In this document: piece by piece, positions 13,916 to 21,817 of the stretch
Layout of the letters: every line of letters begins with the position of its first letter
How positions within the stretch are numbered: the first letter of the stretch is position 1
DNA from: Tubulanus polymorphus
Taxonomy: Eukaryota; Nemertea; Palaeonemertea; Tubulaniformes; Tubulanidae
Length of the DNA: 30,000 nucleotides
Direction: 5' to 3'
NCBI RefSeq assembly: GCF_964204645.1
Contig: NW_027437490.1
Coordinates: 1-30,000, forward strand
The notes under the pieces: generated by a model
Databases searched by the model: none
Told to the model about the DNA's origin: nothing
Seen by the model: the letters and a program-made list of their open reading frames with translations, nothing else
Position numbers and translations under genes: made by a program

Positions 13916-16900
13916 GAAAATATCGACGCCCAAACGCTCTGAAATCGACGGGAAAAGCACATTTCGGTCCGAAAACGTCGTTCAGCGCGAGAAAAGATGT
14001 TTTCTCATCAACTTCTCTCCGTATCGGAAAAACGACAATGCCGATGCGTAAAAGCGCTCAAATCGTCAGGAAAAGCACTTTTCGACGCTAAAACGTCGTT
14101 CAGCGCGAGAAAAGACGTTTTCTCATCAACTTCTCCCCGTATCGGAAAATCGACAATGCCGATGCGTAAAAGCGCTCAAATCGTCAGAAAAAGCACTTTT
14201 CGACCCGAAAACGTCGTTCAGCGCGAGAAAAGACGTTTTCGTATCGAATATTCCCCGAATCGGAAAAACGACAATGCCGATGCGTAAAAGCGCTCAATTC
14301 GTCAGTAAAAGCACTTTTTGACCCGAAAACGTCGTTCAGCCCGAGAAAAGACGTTTTCGTATCGAATATTCCCCCTATCGGAAAAACGACAATGCCGATG
14401 CGTAAAAGCGCTCAAATCGTCAGGAAAAGCACTTTTCGACGCGAAAACGTCGTTCAGCGCGAGAAAAGACGTTTTCTCATCAACTTCTCCTCGTATCGGA
14501 AAAATGAAAATGACGATCCGAAAACGCGCTCAAATCGACGGGAAAAGCACATTTCGGTCCGAAAACGTCGTTCAGCGCGAGAAAAGACGTTTTCTCATCA
14601 ACTTTTCCCCGTATCGGAAAAATGAAAATCTCGACGCCCAAACGCTCTGAAATCGACGGGAAAAGCACATTTCGGTCCGAAAACGTCGTTCAGCGCGAGA
14701 AAAGATGTTTTCTCATCAACTTCTCTCCGTATCGGAAAAACGACAATGCCGATGCGTAAAAGCGCTCAAATCGACGGGAAAAGCACATTTCGGTCCGAAA
14801 ACGTCGTTCAGCGCGAGAAAAGACGTTTTCTCATCAACTTCTCCCCGTATCGGAAAAATGAAAATGTCGACGCCCAAACGCTCTGAAATCGACGGGAAAA
14901 GCACATTTCGGTCCGAAAACGTCGTTCAGCGCGAGAAAAGATGTTTTCTCATCAACTTCTCTCCGTATCGGAAAAACGACAATGCCGATGCGTAAAAGCG
15001 CTCAAATCGTCAGGAAAAGCACTTTTCGACGCTAAAACGTCGTTCAGCGCGAGAAAAGACGTTTTCTCATCAACTTCTCCCCGTATCGGAAAATCGACAA
15101 TGCCGATGCGTAAAAGCGCTCAAATCGTCAGAAAAAGCACTTTTCGACCCGAAAACGTCGTTCAGCGCGAGAAAAGACGTTTTCGTATCGAATATTCCCC
15201 GAATCGGAAAAACGACAATGCCGATGCGTAAAAGCGCTCAATTCGTCAGTAAAAGCACTTTTTGACCCGAAAACGTCGTCTAGCGCGAGAAAAGACGTTT
15301 TCGTATCGAATATTCCCCGAATCGGAAAAACGACAATGCCGATGCGTAAAAGCGCTCAATTCGTCAGTAAAAGCACTTTTTGACCCGAAAACGTCGTTCA
15401 GCCCGAGAAAAGACGTTTTCGTATCGAATATTCCCCCTATCGGAAAAACGACAATGCCGATGCGTAAAAGCGCTCAAATCGTCAGGAAAAGCACTTTTCG
15501 ACGCGAAAACGTCGTTCAGCGCGAGAAAAGACGTTTTCTCATCAACTTCTCCTCGTATCGGAAAAATGAAAATGACGATCCGAAAACGCGCTCAAATCGA
15601 CGGGAAAAGCACATTTCGGTCCGAAAACGTCGTTCAGCGCGAGAAAAGACGTTTTCTCATCAACTTTTCCCCGTATCGGAAAAATGAAAATCTCGACGCC
15701 CAAACGCTCTGAAATCGACGGGAAAAGCACATTTCGGTCCGAAAACGTCGTTCAGCGCGAGAAAAGACGTTTTCGTATCGAATATTCCCCCTATCGGAAA
15801 AACGACAATGCTGAAGCGTCAAAGCGCTCAAATCGTCAGGAAAAGCTCTTTTTGACGCGAAAACGTCGTTCAGCGCGAGAAAAGACGTTTTCTCATCAAC
15901 TTCTCCCCGTATCGGAAAAACGACAATGCCGATGCGTAAAAGCGCTCAAATCGACGGGAAAAGCACATTTCGGTCCGAAAACGTCGTTCAGCGCGAGAAA
16001 AGACGTTTTCTCATCAACTTCTCCCCGTATCGGAAAAATGAAAATGTCGACGCCCAAACGCTCTGAAATCGACGGGAAAAGCACATTTCGGTCCGAAAAC
16101 GTCGTTCAGCGCGAGAAAAGATGTTTCCTCATCAACTTCTCACCGTATCGGAAAAACGACAATGCCGATGCGTAAAAGCGCTCAAATCGTCAGGAAAAGC
16201 TCTTTTCGACGCAAAAACGTCGTTCAGCGCGAGAAAAGACGTTTTCTCATCAACTTCTCTCCGTATCGGAAAAACGACAATGCCGATGCGTAAAAGCGCT
16301 CAAATCGTCAGGAAAAGCTCTTTTCGACGCGAAAACGTCGTTCAGCGCGAGAAAAGACGTTTTCTCATCAACTTCTCCCCGTATCGGAAAAACGACAATG
16401 CCGATGCGTAAAAGCGCTCAATTCGTCAGTAAAAGCACTTTTCGACCCGAAAACGTCGTTCAGCCCGAGAAAAGACGTTTTCGTATCGAATATTCCCCCT
16501 ATCGGAAAAACGACAATGGCGATGCGTAAAAGCGCTCAAATCGTCAGGAAAAGCACTTTTCGACGCTAAAACGTCGTTCCGCGCGAGAAAAGACGTTTTC
16601 TCATCAACTTCTCCCCGTATCGGAAAATCGACAATGTCGATGCGTAAAAGCGCTCAAATCGTCAGGAAAAGCACTTTTCGACGCGAAAACGTCGTTCAGC
16701 GCGAGAAAAGACGTTTTCTCATCAACTTCTCCCCGTATCGGAAAATCGACAATGTCGATGCGTAAAAGCGCTCAAATCGTCAGGAAAAGCACTTTTCGAC
16801 GCTAAAACGTCGTTCAGCGCGAGAAAAGACGTTTTCTCATCAACTTCTCCCCGTATCGGAAAATCGACAATGCCGATGCGTAAAAGCGCTCAAATCGTCA

Positions 16901-17317
16901 GAAAAAGCACTTTTCGACCCGAAAACGTCGTTCAGCGCGAGAAAAGACGTTTTCGTATCGAATATTCCCCCTATCGGAAAAACGACAATGCCGATGCGTA
17001 AAAGCGCTCAATTCGTCAGTAAAAGCACTTTTCGACCCGAAAACGTCGTTCAGCCCGAGAAAAGACGTTTTCGTATCGAATATTCCCCCTATCGGAAAAA
17101 CGACAATGCCGATGCGTAAAAGCGCTCAAATCGTCAGGAATAGCACTTTTCGACGCGAAAACGTCGTTCAGCGCGAGAAAAGACGTTTTCTCATCAACTT
17201 CTCCCCGTATCGGAAAAATGAAAATGACAATCCGAAAACGCGCTCAATTCGACGGGAAAAGCACATTTCGGTCCGAAAACGTCGTTCAGCGCGAGAAAAG
17301 ACGTTTTCTCATCAACT

Positions 17318-17716
17318 TTTTTATCAACAAATTTAGATAATTGTATAAAAATTGTATTAGATATTTATAAAGGATCTAATACATTATTTATTATCGATGA
17401 TTGCGCAAATTTACATGATTCAAAAGTTAGAGAAAGTGAGTTATGTTATTTAGCTTTCTCTGGTAGACATTTTGGGATAACAACATGGGTTTTAAATCAG
17501 AAATATAATTCAATTGTGAAAGATTTTAGAGAAAATATAAGATTTCTAGTTTTATTCTACAACAAAGATAGAAAATCTATGCAACAATCATTGGAAGAAA
17601 ATCAAATTATACCTACTGAATTACATGATGAATATATGAATAAATTAAAGAATAATAAAGGTTCAAAATTATTACTGAGACTACAATTTCCATATGAATA
17701 TAAATTTATAAAATAA
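17318..17716 (+). pseudogene. A32/FtsK-type packaging ATPase, C-terminal fragment
   Basis: This is the remaining C-terminal part of a viral genome-packaging ATPase, which pumps DNA into preformed capsids. The frame is open from the satellite boundary through the stop at 17714-17716, about 130 codons. It encodes a hydrophobic strand plus acidic pair, LFIIDDC (Walker B), then a GRHFGITTWVLNQ sensor-type strand followed by a basic helix and the conserved C-terminal domain. The Walker A loop and everything before Walker B are missing, because upstream sequence is satellite DNA. A GTG at 17516 lies in this frame but downstream of Walker B, so it is not the real start. The gene is convergent with all other viral genes here, as often seen for packaging ATPases in Polinton-like elements. 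It is a truncated pseudogene, unless the junction is an assembly error. Confidence 0.85.
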
Positions 17717-17725
17717 CTATTTGTA

Positions 17726-17813
17726 TACCTATGTATTAGATACCATAATACCTAATACCCCATTAGATACCCTAATACCTGATACCCTAATACCTGATAC
17801 CCTATTAGATACC
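17726..17813. repeat. Minisatellite of TACC-rich units between convergent genes
   Basis: Short degenerate repeats fill the gap between the ATPase stop and the end of the zinc-finger gene. The clearest part has two perfect copies of the 15-bp unit GATACCCTAATACCT followed by GATACCC. It is flanked by looser ATTAGATACC and AATACC units. The rest of the gap to 17871 is plain AT-rich sequence with a T run. Confidence 0.85.
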
Positions 17814-17871
17814 TTAAATAATTAAAACCCTTTTTTTATTTACTATTATTTTATACAATTTTCAACTTTTA

Positions 17872-18837
17872 TTATTCGAGTGTTAGATAATTACTTTCTG
17901 AATCACTTTCACTATCAGATGACCCTAACAACATATTTAAATGCTCTACCGAATCTTCTTCAACATCTTTATAATTTTTTTTCACCTTTTTCACCTTTTT
18001 CGCCTTTTTAACATTTTTTACCAAATCATCAATAGTTGTTTTATTTTTAAACTTATTCATCCAATCAAATTTATCATTATTTTCTACTTTATGTTTCATA
18101 GAATCTTTATTATCAATATGTTTAACTGTAACTATATCATCATGTGGGTGTATGACATCATTTTCATTATCATCTTTATTAGTGTTTGATCCTAATATTT
18201 CATTTACAGTGTTTAATCCTAATATTTCATTAGCATCGGTTAAATCTAATTCATCTTTATTAGGTGTTGTTAATAATAAATCTTCATATATTTTTTCACC
18301 ATTTACTTTTTTATTTGAAACAAATTTTGTAACATATCTAAATGGGTGTTCTATAAATTCTTTTAAACCAACACGTTCTATAACATTAGTAATATGTGAA
18401 TTTGTATTCATATGTTTATTCCAATTTGATGGAGCGTTTGAAAATTCACCATTACAATAATCACAATAATTTCTATTTTTACTAACATTTAATATTATTG
18501 CCTTATTAGATGTAGAAGGTATTATGTTATTAGATGTAGAAGGTATTACGTTATTAGATGTAGAAGGTATTATATTATTTGATGTAGAGGGTATTACAGA
18601 TGTAGAAGGTATTATATTATTTGATGTAGAAGGTATTACATTATTATCAATTACATTACTTAAATTATCAACAACACCACTTTTATTATTATCGATTTCT
18701 ATCAGTTTAGTTTTATAATTTTTAAAAATAGGATCAAATATCAATGCTATATTACAAGGTATTACATAATATAAACCATCATTATTTTCATGTGTATCGA
18801 TGTATGGAATATGTTTATATACTTTACCTCCTTCCAT
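17872..18837 (-). CDS. Zinc-finger protein with IPSTS repeats, function unknown
   Basis: I do not recognise this 321-residue protein. Residues 1-50 form a compact N-terminal segment. Residues 67-110 contain six IPSTS repeats. A single C2H2 finger follows (C125, C128, H142, H148), of the long-spacer type seen in RNA- and DNA-binding U1-like fingers. Residues 151-195 look folded. A strongly basic stretch (about 274-289, rich in KK and KV) precedes an acidic, serine-rich tail (about 306-315). This layout suggests nucleic-acid binding, perhaps a virion or regulatory protein, but that is inference. The finger resembles those at the N terminus of the polymerase in the same element. The start is supported by an ATAAATGG context. 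It is the last gene of the leftward cluster, 32 bp after the capsid gene. Confidence 0.8.
   Translation of the reverse strand: MEGGKVYKHIPYIDTHENNDGLYYVIPCNIALIFDPIFKNYKTKLIEIDNNKSGVVDNLSNVIDNNVIPSTSNNIIPSTSVIPSTSNNIIPSTSNNVIPSTSNNIIPSTSNKAIILNVSKNRNYCDYCNGEFSNAPSNWNKHMNTNSHITNVIERVGLKEFIEHPFRYVTKFVSNKKVNGEKIYEDLLLTTPNKDELDLTDANEILGLNTVNEILGSNTNKDDNENDVIHPHDDIVTVKHIDNKDSMKHKVENNDKFDWMNKFKNKTTIDDLVKNVKKAKKVKKVKKNYKDVEEDSVEHLNMLLGSSDSESDSESNYLTLE
18503..18642 (-). repeat. 24-bp coding tandem repeat in the zinc-finger gene
   Basis: Six copies of GATGTAGAAGGTATTA, read on the + strand, occur mostly at 24-bp spacing, and one interval is shortened to 15 bp. The unit is a multiple of three, so the protein gains IPSTS repeats without losing frame. 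Copies differ at only a few bases, which indicates recent expansion. Confidence 0.95.
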
Positions 18838-18869
18838 TTATTATATATATTTTTATTAAAGTTAAAATT
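18835..18869 (-). promoter_or_regulatory. TAAATG start element, zinc-finger gene
   Basis: An A5 run and TATATATAATAAATGGAA on the coding strand lie in the 32-bp gap after the capsid stop. Confidence 0.5.
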
Positions 18870-20117
18870 TTAATACATAACACTATCTAATTGTGAATTT
18901 ATAATATTTAATTGCGCGTCAGATATAATATAAATGTGCATTTTAAAATTTTTAATTCCTTTTTTCTTTGTCATGAATAATTGTATTCCATCTTTAGTGT
19001 TTTGTAGTTTTTTTCCAGAACCATGTAATGAATTATCTTCAGTTGTTCTAAAATCTAACCATAATGCATATTTATTACCGGTATAATAGTCAATTTGATT
19101 AATGTTACAATTTTCAAATGATTTTACTTTTTCATTCATAAAATGTTTTTTAATTTCTACCCATTGATCTATCATTCTCATTCCTTGACAAAATATTTTA
19201 TTCGCTATACCTTCGATAGTTATTTCTACTTTTGTTATTTCAGGATTATAATAATTATCAACATTTATTGCACCATTAGTATACGTTCCAATGGTAAAAA
19301 ATATTAATATACCTTTAATAGATCTTCTAGGAAAGTTAATATTCTCATTTATTATTTCATCATTTGCATTAATAGTTACAGTTTTAAATTTATCAATATA
19401 ATCATATAATAATGAAAATCCTTGATTGTATTGAGTTTGAATTGTTCTAGCAATATTTTCATCAGTTACTGTATCATATTCTAAACATATATTCGATAAT
19501 TTATAACTCATATCTTTATTAACGCTAGATATTACAATTTCATTTACAGGAGCAAATGTTATCTCAAATATAACATCTTCTTGAATTGCGTATTTATATA
19601 AAGGTGCATTATTATTTATCAATTCAAAGTCTAATGGAATTTTATATTTGCTTCCATATATACTTTTTATCAATTTATCTACATCATTTGTTAATATTGC
19701 GCTATTGGCTTCAGATCTTAATTTATTTTGGTTTTCTGATTGGATGCCTTGAAATATCATATTATTTCTATTTTCTTTTGTTAACCATAAATCTTTATAA
19801 TGCATAAATAAATTATAATCATCTAATGAGAAAACTGTTTCTGGACCAATCTTTATTGTTAACTTTTTAATCAAATATCTTCCAACATTATCAACGACAT
19901 AATTATTATTATTACCGATTACTTTTATATCGGCTGATAAATAAATACTGTTTGGAACATAAAAAGTATTTTGTGTTAATCGAGGGATTCTAACGTATAA
20001 AGTTTCATCAGGATTAATATTTGAAGGGTTATGAGTAATTATATGATGTGATCTTTCTGCTTTAATAGCATTAGATATTCTAGAAATCTTAGAAGGACTT
20101 ATATAACTCCCACTCAT
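18870..20117 (-). CDS. Major capsid protein, double jelly-roll type
   Basis: This 415-residue protein has the length and features of the double jelly-roll major capsid proteins of Polintons and adintoviruses, which form the trimeric hexons of the icosahedral shell. Near the N terminus an LYVRIP-type strand leads into a V-P-N-S turn and a strand ending ADIKV. The C terminus has the D-A-Q-L-N motif (about residues 399-403) followed by a short S-V-M-Y end, which I recognise as typical of this family. The rest is rich in short beta-type segments and asparagine loops, with no membrane segment. The frame is intact. The start lies in AATAAATGAG with a T-run upstream. It sits between the membrane protein (21 bp upstream) and the zinc-finger gene. 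Function is inferred from family resemblance. Confidence 0.8.
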   Translation of the reverse strand: MSGSYISPSKISRISNAIKAERSHHIITHNPSNINPDETLYVRIPRLTQNTFYVPNSIYLSADIKVIGNNNNYVVDNVGRYLIKKLTIKIGPETVFSLDDYNLFMHYKDLWLTKENRNNMIFQGIQSENQNKLRSEANSAILTNDVDKLIKSIYGSKYKIPLDFELINNNAPLYKYAIQEDVIFEITFAPVNEIVISSVNKDMSYKLSNICLEYDTVTDENIARTIQTQYNQGFSLLYDYIDKFKTVTINANDEIINENINFPRRSIKGILIFFTIGTYTNGAINVDNYYNPEITKVEITIEGIANKIFCQGMRMIDQWVEIKKHFMNEKVKSFENCNINQIDYYTGNKYALWLDFRTTEDNSLHGSGKKLQNTKDGIQLFMTKKKGIKNFKMHIYIISDAQLNIINSQLDSVMY

Positions 20118-20138
20118 TTATTTAACAAAAAAAATTAA
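20115..20138 (-). promoter_or_regulatory. TAAATG start element, major capsid gene
   Basis: AATTTTTTTTGTTAAATAAATG on the coding strand occupies the whole gap between the membrane-protein stop and the capsid start. Confidence 0.6.
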
Positions 20139-20558
20139 TTATTTATTTTTTGATATCATGTTTACTAACCCAAAAATAATAGCACTTACAACTGTGATTA
20201 AAAATAAAATAATATGTTCAGCAGCAAAGTTAATAATGTTTCCTGCAGATTTCAATATAAAACCAACAATTGAAGCAATAACTCCTGGTAATGCTGCAGC
20301 AGATTTCTTTGATAGTTCCCATAAATATTTTGCTAATTTCTTTAAACCATCTTTAACTTTATCTTGTATAGAATTATTTCCTGGAGGTTTATCTGGTTTA
20401 TTTGGAGTAGATTTTAAAGCATTTGATATTGCTAAACCAATTGTTGTAAATAACATAGTTACAGCTGTTAGAATTGAAAGAATTGTTATTCCTTTTAATT
20501 TAAATAATAACTTTATTCTGTCTTTTAATGATATTTCAGAATTTGGTTTAATCAACAA
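20139..20558 (-). pseudogene. Membrane-spanning C-terminal part of a virion protein, detached by frameshift
   Basis: The reading frame encodes an amphipathic N-terminal stretch, then three hydrophobic segments: about residues 24-49, 88-110 and 116-135, counting from the TTG at 20558. Between the first two is a proline- and lysine-rich linker (about 51-62). There is no ATG upstream in this frame, which stays open to a stop at 20640-20642. There is also no TAAATG-type leader like that of its neighbours. It overlaps the last codons of the upstream acidic coiled-coil gene. The most economical reading is that it is the C-terminal half of that gene, separated by a one-base change in the run of six T at 20628-20633. 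The segment resembles a glycine/lysine-rich membrane-active protein I associate with animal Polinton-like elements. The exact role, perhaps membrane lysis or capsid interior, is inference. Confidence 0.65.
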
Positions 20559-20616
20559 ATCTTTAAAAATAACTTTTAATCTATTAATATTATAATCATA
20601 TGATTTTAATAATAAT

Positions 20617-21801
20617 TTAATTTCTTCTTTTTTGTAATTCTATGTTATATTCTAAATCATCTTTTTCTTTTTCTAAACGTACTTCTTTTTGCCTATATTC
20701 TATTTCATCAATTACTTGATGATCTAAATCAGACTTTAATTGTTCTATTTCTTTATTTTTATCAGTTAATTCTTTTTCTAAAGTTCTAATTTTAAAATCT
20801 CTTATACTTTTATCATGCGCAATTTTATCAGCTGATTCTTGCGTACCTTTAATTTCTCTACGTGTTTGTTCAGGAAATGCTTCTAATTCATCATCAGTTA
20901 AATCAAATAATCCTTTTTCTAGTAAATATTGCAGTCGATTTATTCCAGTACTATTCATTTCTTCTTCTGAATCTCTTAATCTATCAATTTGTTTTTCTAA
21001 TTGTAATTGATTTGAATCATTATCAATTTGTTGAGTGTCTCTTCTAGATGTTTCGGGTGATGAAGATCTTAATCTATCTAATCGATTTCTATTCTCTTCC
21101 ATTTCTGGATCAAAATCAGTAGGATTTGGATTTTTAAATGGTGAATATTTGTTTATATCAATATTCGGAATTGGTTCTTCTTCATTTACTCTATCGAGTG
21201 CATTCCATATAATTCTGAGAAATTCTCTACCACCTTTTGAACTTTCAATTGTAGATCTTGCTCGCATTCCAGGTTCAAAAATATTTTCTTGACCCATTCT
21301 AGATAATTGAATTGATACAGTATTCCTATTTAATTCAAGATTATAATACCATGAATCATTTTTAAATTCTAAATTATTCGTGAAATATGGGTCATCTTTA
21401 AAAATTTGTTCTACAATATCTTCAGTATCAATTTCATCTATTACAACTTTTGGTAATAATTCGTTAATAATTGTATCTGTTACTCTAGATTTCATTTTAT
21501 ATAATTCCATAGGTTTATCAGGATATTTTTCTTGTTGTTCTACTAATAGTTTCATAAATTCTTTTCTTTCTGTTCTAGTTGAAATTCTACCACTTTCAGG
21601 AGCTTTTAAATATTTATTTAATTTTTCACGTAATTCGGGATCATCATCATAATCATCATCTTCACCTAAATTAGTATTATATGCTGATTCATCATCATTA
21701 TCAATATTAGCGCCTGCATCATTATAATCATCATCAATATATCCTTCATTATCATTTCCCATTTCTCCCATTTCATAATCTTCTCCACCTTCTACATCCA
21801 T
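20617..21801 (-). CDS. Acidic coiled-coil protein, probably the N-terminal part of a longer gene
   Basis: The 394-residue frame starts with a very acidic region (residues 1-55, many D, E and N). A mixed helical domain follows to about 230, with SRMGQENIF-like and WNALDRV segments, then a polar linker. Residues about 325-390 form a long charged coiled coil rich in K, E and L. The frame ends with Q-K-R-R-N in the run of six A (bases 20628-20633 on the other strand). The next frame, which is one base out of phase, continues as lysine/glutamate-rich helix into the membrane protein at 20139-20558. I think the original gene ran through both. The start is in GTAAATGGA. Function is unknown. Its place beside the capsid gene and its size suggest a virion component. 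Confidence 0.7.
   Translation of the reverse strand: MDVEGGEDYEMGEMGNDNEGYIDDDYNDAGANIDNDDESAYNTNLGEDDDYDDDPELREKLNKYLKAPESGRISTRTERKEFMKLLVEQQEKYPDKPMELYKMKSRVTDTIINELLPKVVIDEIDTEDIVEQIFKDDPYFTNNLEFKNDSWYYNLELNRNTVSIQLSRMGQENIFEPGMRARSTIESSKGGREFLRIIWNALDRVNEEEPIPNIDINKYSPFKNPNPTDFDPEMEENRNRLDRLRSSSPETSRRDTQQIDNDSNQLQLEKQIDRLRDSEEEMNSTGINRLQYLLEKGLFDLTDDELEAFPEQTRREIKGTQESADKIAHDKSIRDFKIRTLEKELTDKNKEIEQLKSDLDHQVIDEIEYRQKEVRLEKEKDDLEYNIELQKRRN
20628..20633 (-). other. Homopolymer where the frame is lost between two gene halves
   Basis: Six consecutive T on the + strand (A on the coding strand) sit where the coiled-coil frame and the membrane-protein frame overlap. Losing one base here would put the two in the same frame. 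The downstream frame has no ATG and no promoter motif of its own, which favours a single ancestral gene. Confidence 0.6.
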
Positions 21802-21817
21802 TTACATAATAAAAAAA
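21799..21817 (-). promoter_or_regulatory. TAAATG start element, acidic coiled-coil gene
   Basis: The leader is a T7 run on the coding strand, then ATTATGTAAATGGAT, in a 16-bp gap. Confidence 0.55.

Larger units (their letters stand above)
1..17319. repeat. 118-bp satellite DNA array with higher-order structure
   Basis: The same 118-bp unit repeats head to tail from the first base to the viral junction, about 147 monomer lengths. Landmarks that recur in every unit are CGTCGTTCAGCGCGAG, CTCATCAACTTCTCC, GTATCGGAAAA and GATGCGTAAAAGCGCTC. Monomers fall into several variant types: one with TCGTCAGGAAAAGC followed by TTTTCGACGC, one with TCGACGGGAAAAGCAC followed by TTTCGGTCC, and one with GTATCGAATATTCCCC in place of CTCATCAACTTCTCC. 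The variants are arranged in longer repeated blocks. Base composition is balanced, unlike the AT-rich block to the right. The open frames inside are not genes: 118 is 1 modulo 3, so each frame cycles through the same three translations and similar peptides appear on both strands. The left end of the array is outside the window. Confidence 0.97.

Noticed and set aside
1-17319. CRISPR array
   Set aside because: The repeats are contiguous 118-bp monomers without unique spacers, and the setting is eukaryotic.
276-17336. Dozens of open frames of 60-225 codons within the satellite, on both strands
   Set aside because: They are translations of the 118-bp repeat. The period is 1 modulo 3, so a frame passes through all three translations, and the same peptides recur on both strands. 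There is no codon bias or start context.
17516-17716. A separate small gene starting at the GTG at 17516
   Set aside because: The same frame is open upstream and encodes the Walker B region of the ATPase, so the GTG is internal.
17941-18189. Open frame of 82 codons on the + strand rich in F, I and H
   Set aside because: It is the antisense shadow of the zinc-finger gene, and its composition follows from AT-rich antisense sequence.
20158-20595. Open frame of 145 codons on the + strand
   Set aside because: It lies opposite the membrane-protein frame. The - strand frame has the expected membrane topology and fits the gene direction, and the + frame has no start motif.
20628-20633. Programmed ribosomal frameshift linking the coiled-coil and membrane proteins
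   Set aside because: The needed shift is +1 (or -2) and I see no clear heptamer, rare codon or downstream structure. Other one-base lesions nearby make decay or sequence error more likely. It is not fully excluded.
21035-21652. Two + strand open frames of 85 and 90 codons
   Set aside because: Both are antisense to the acidic coiled-coil gene and are serine-rich because the sense strand encodes acidic and arginine-rich stretches.
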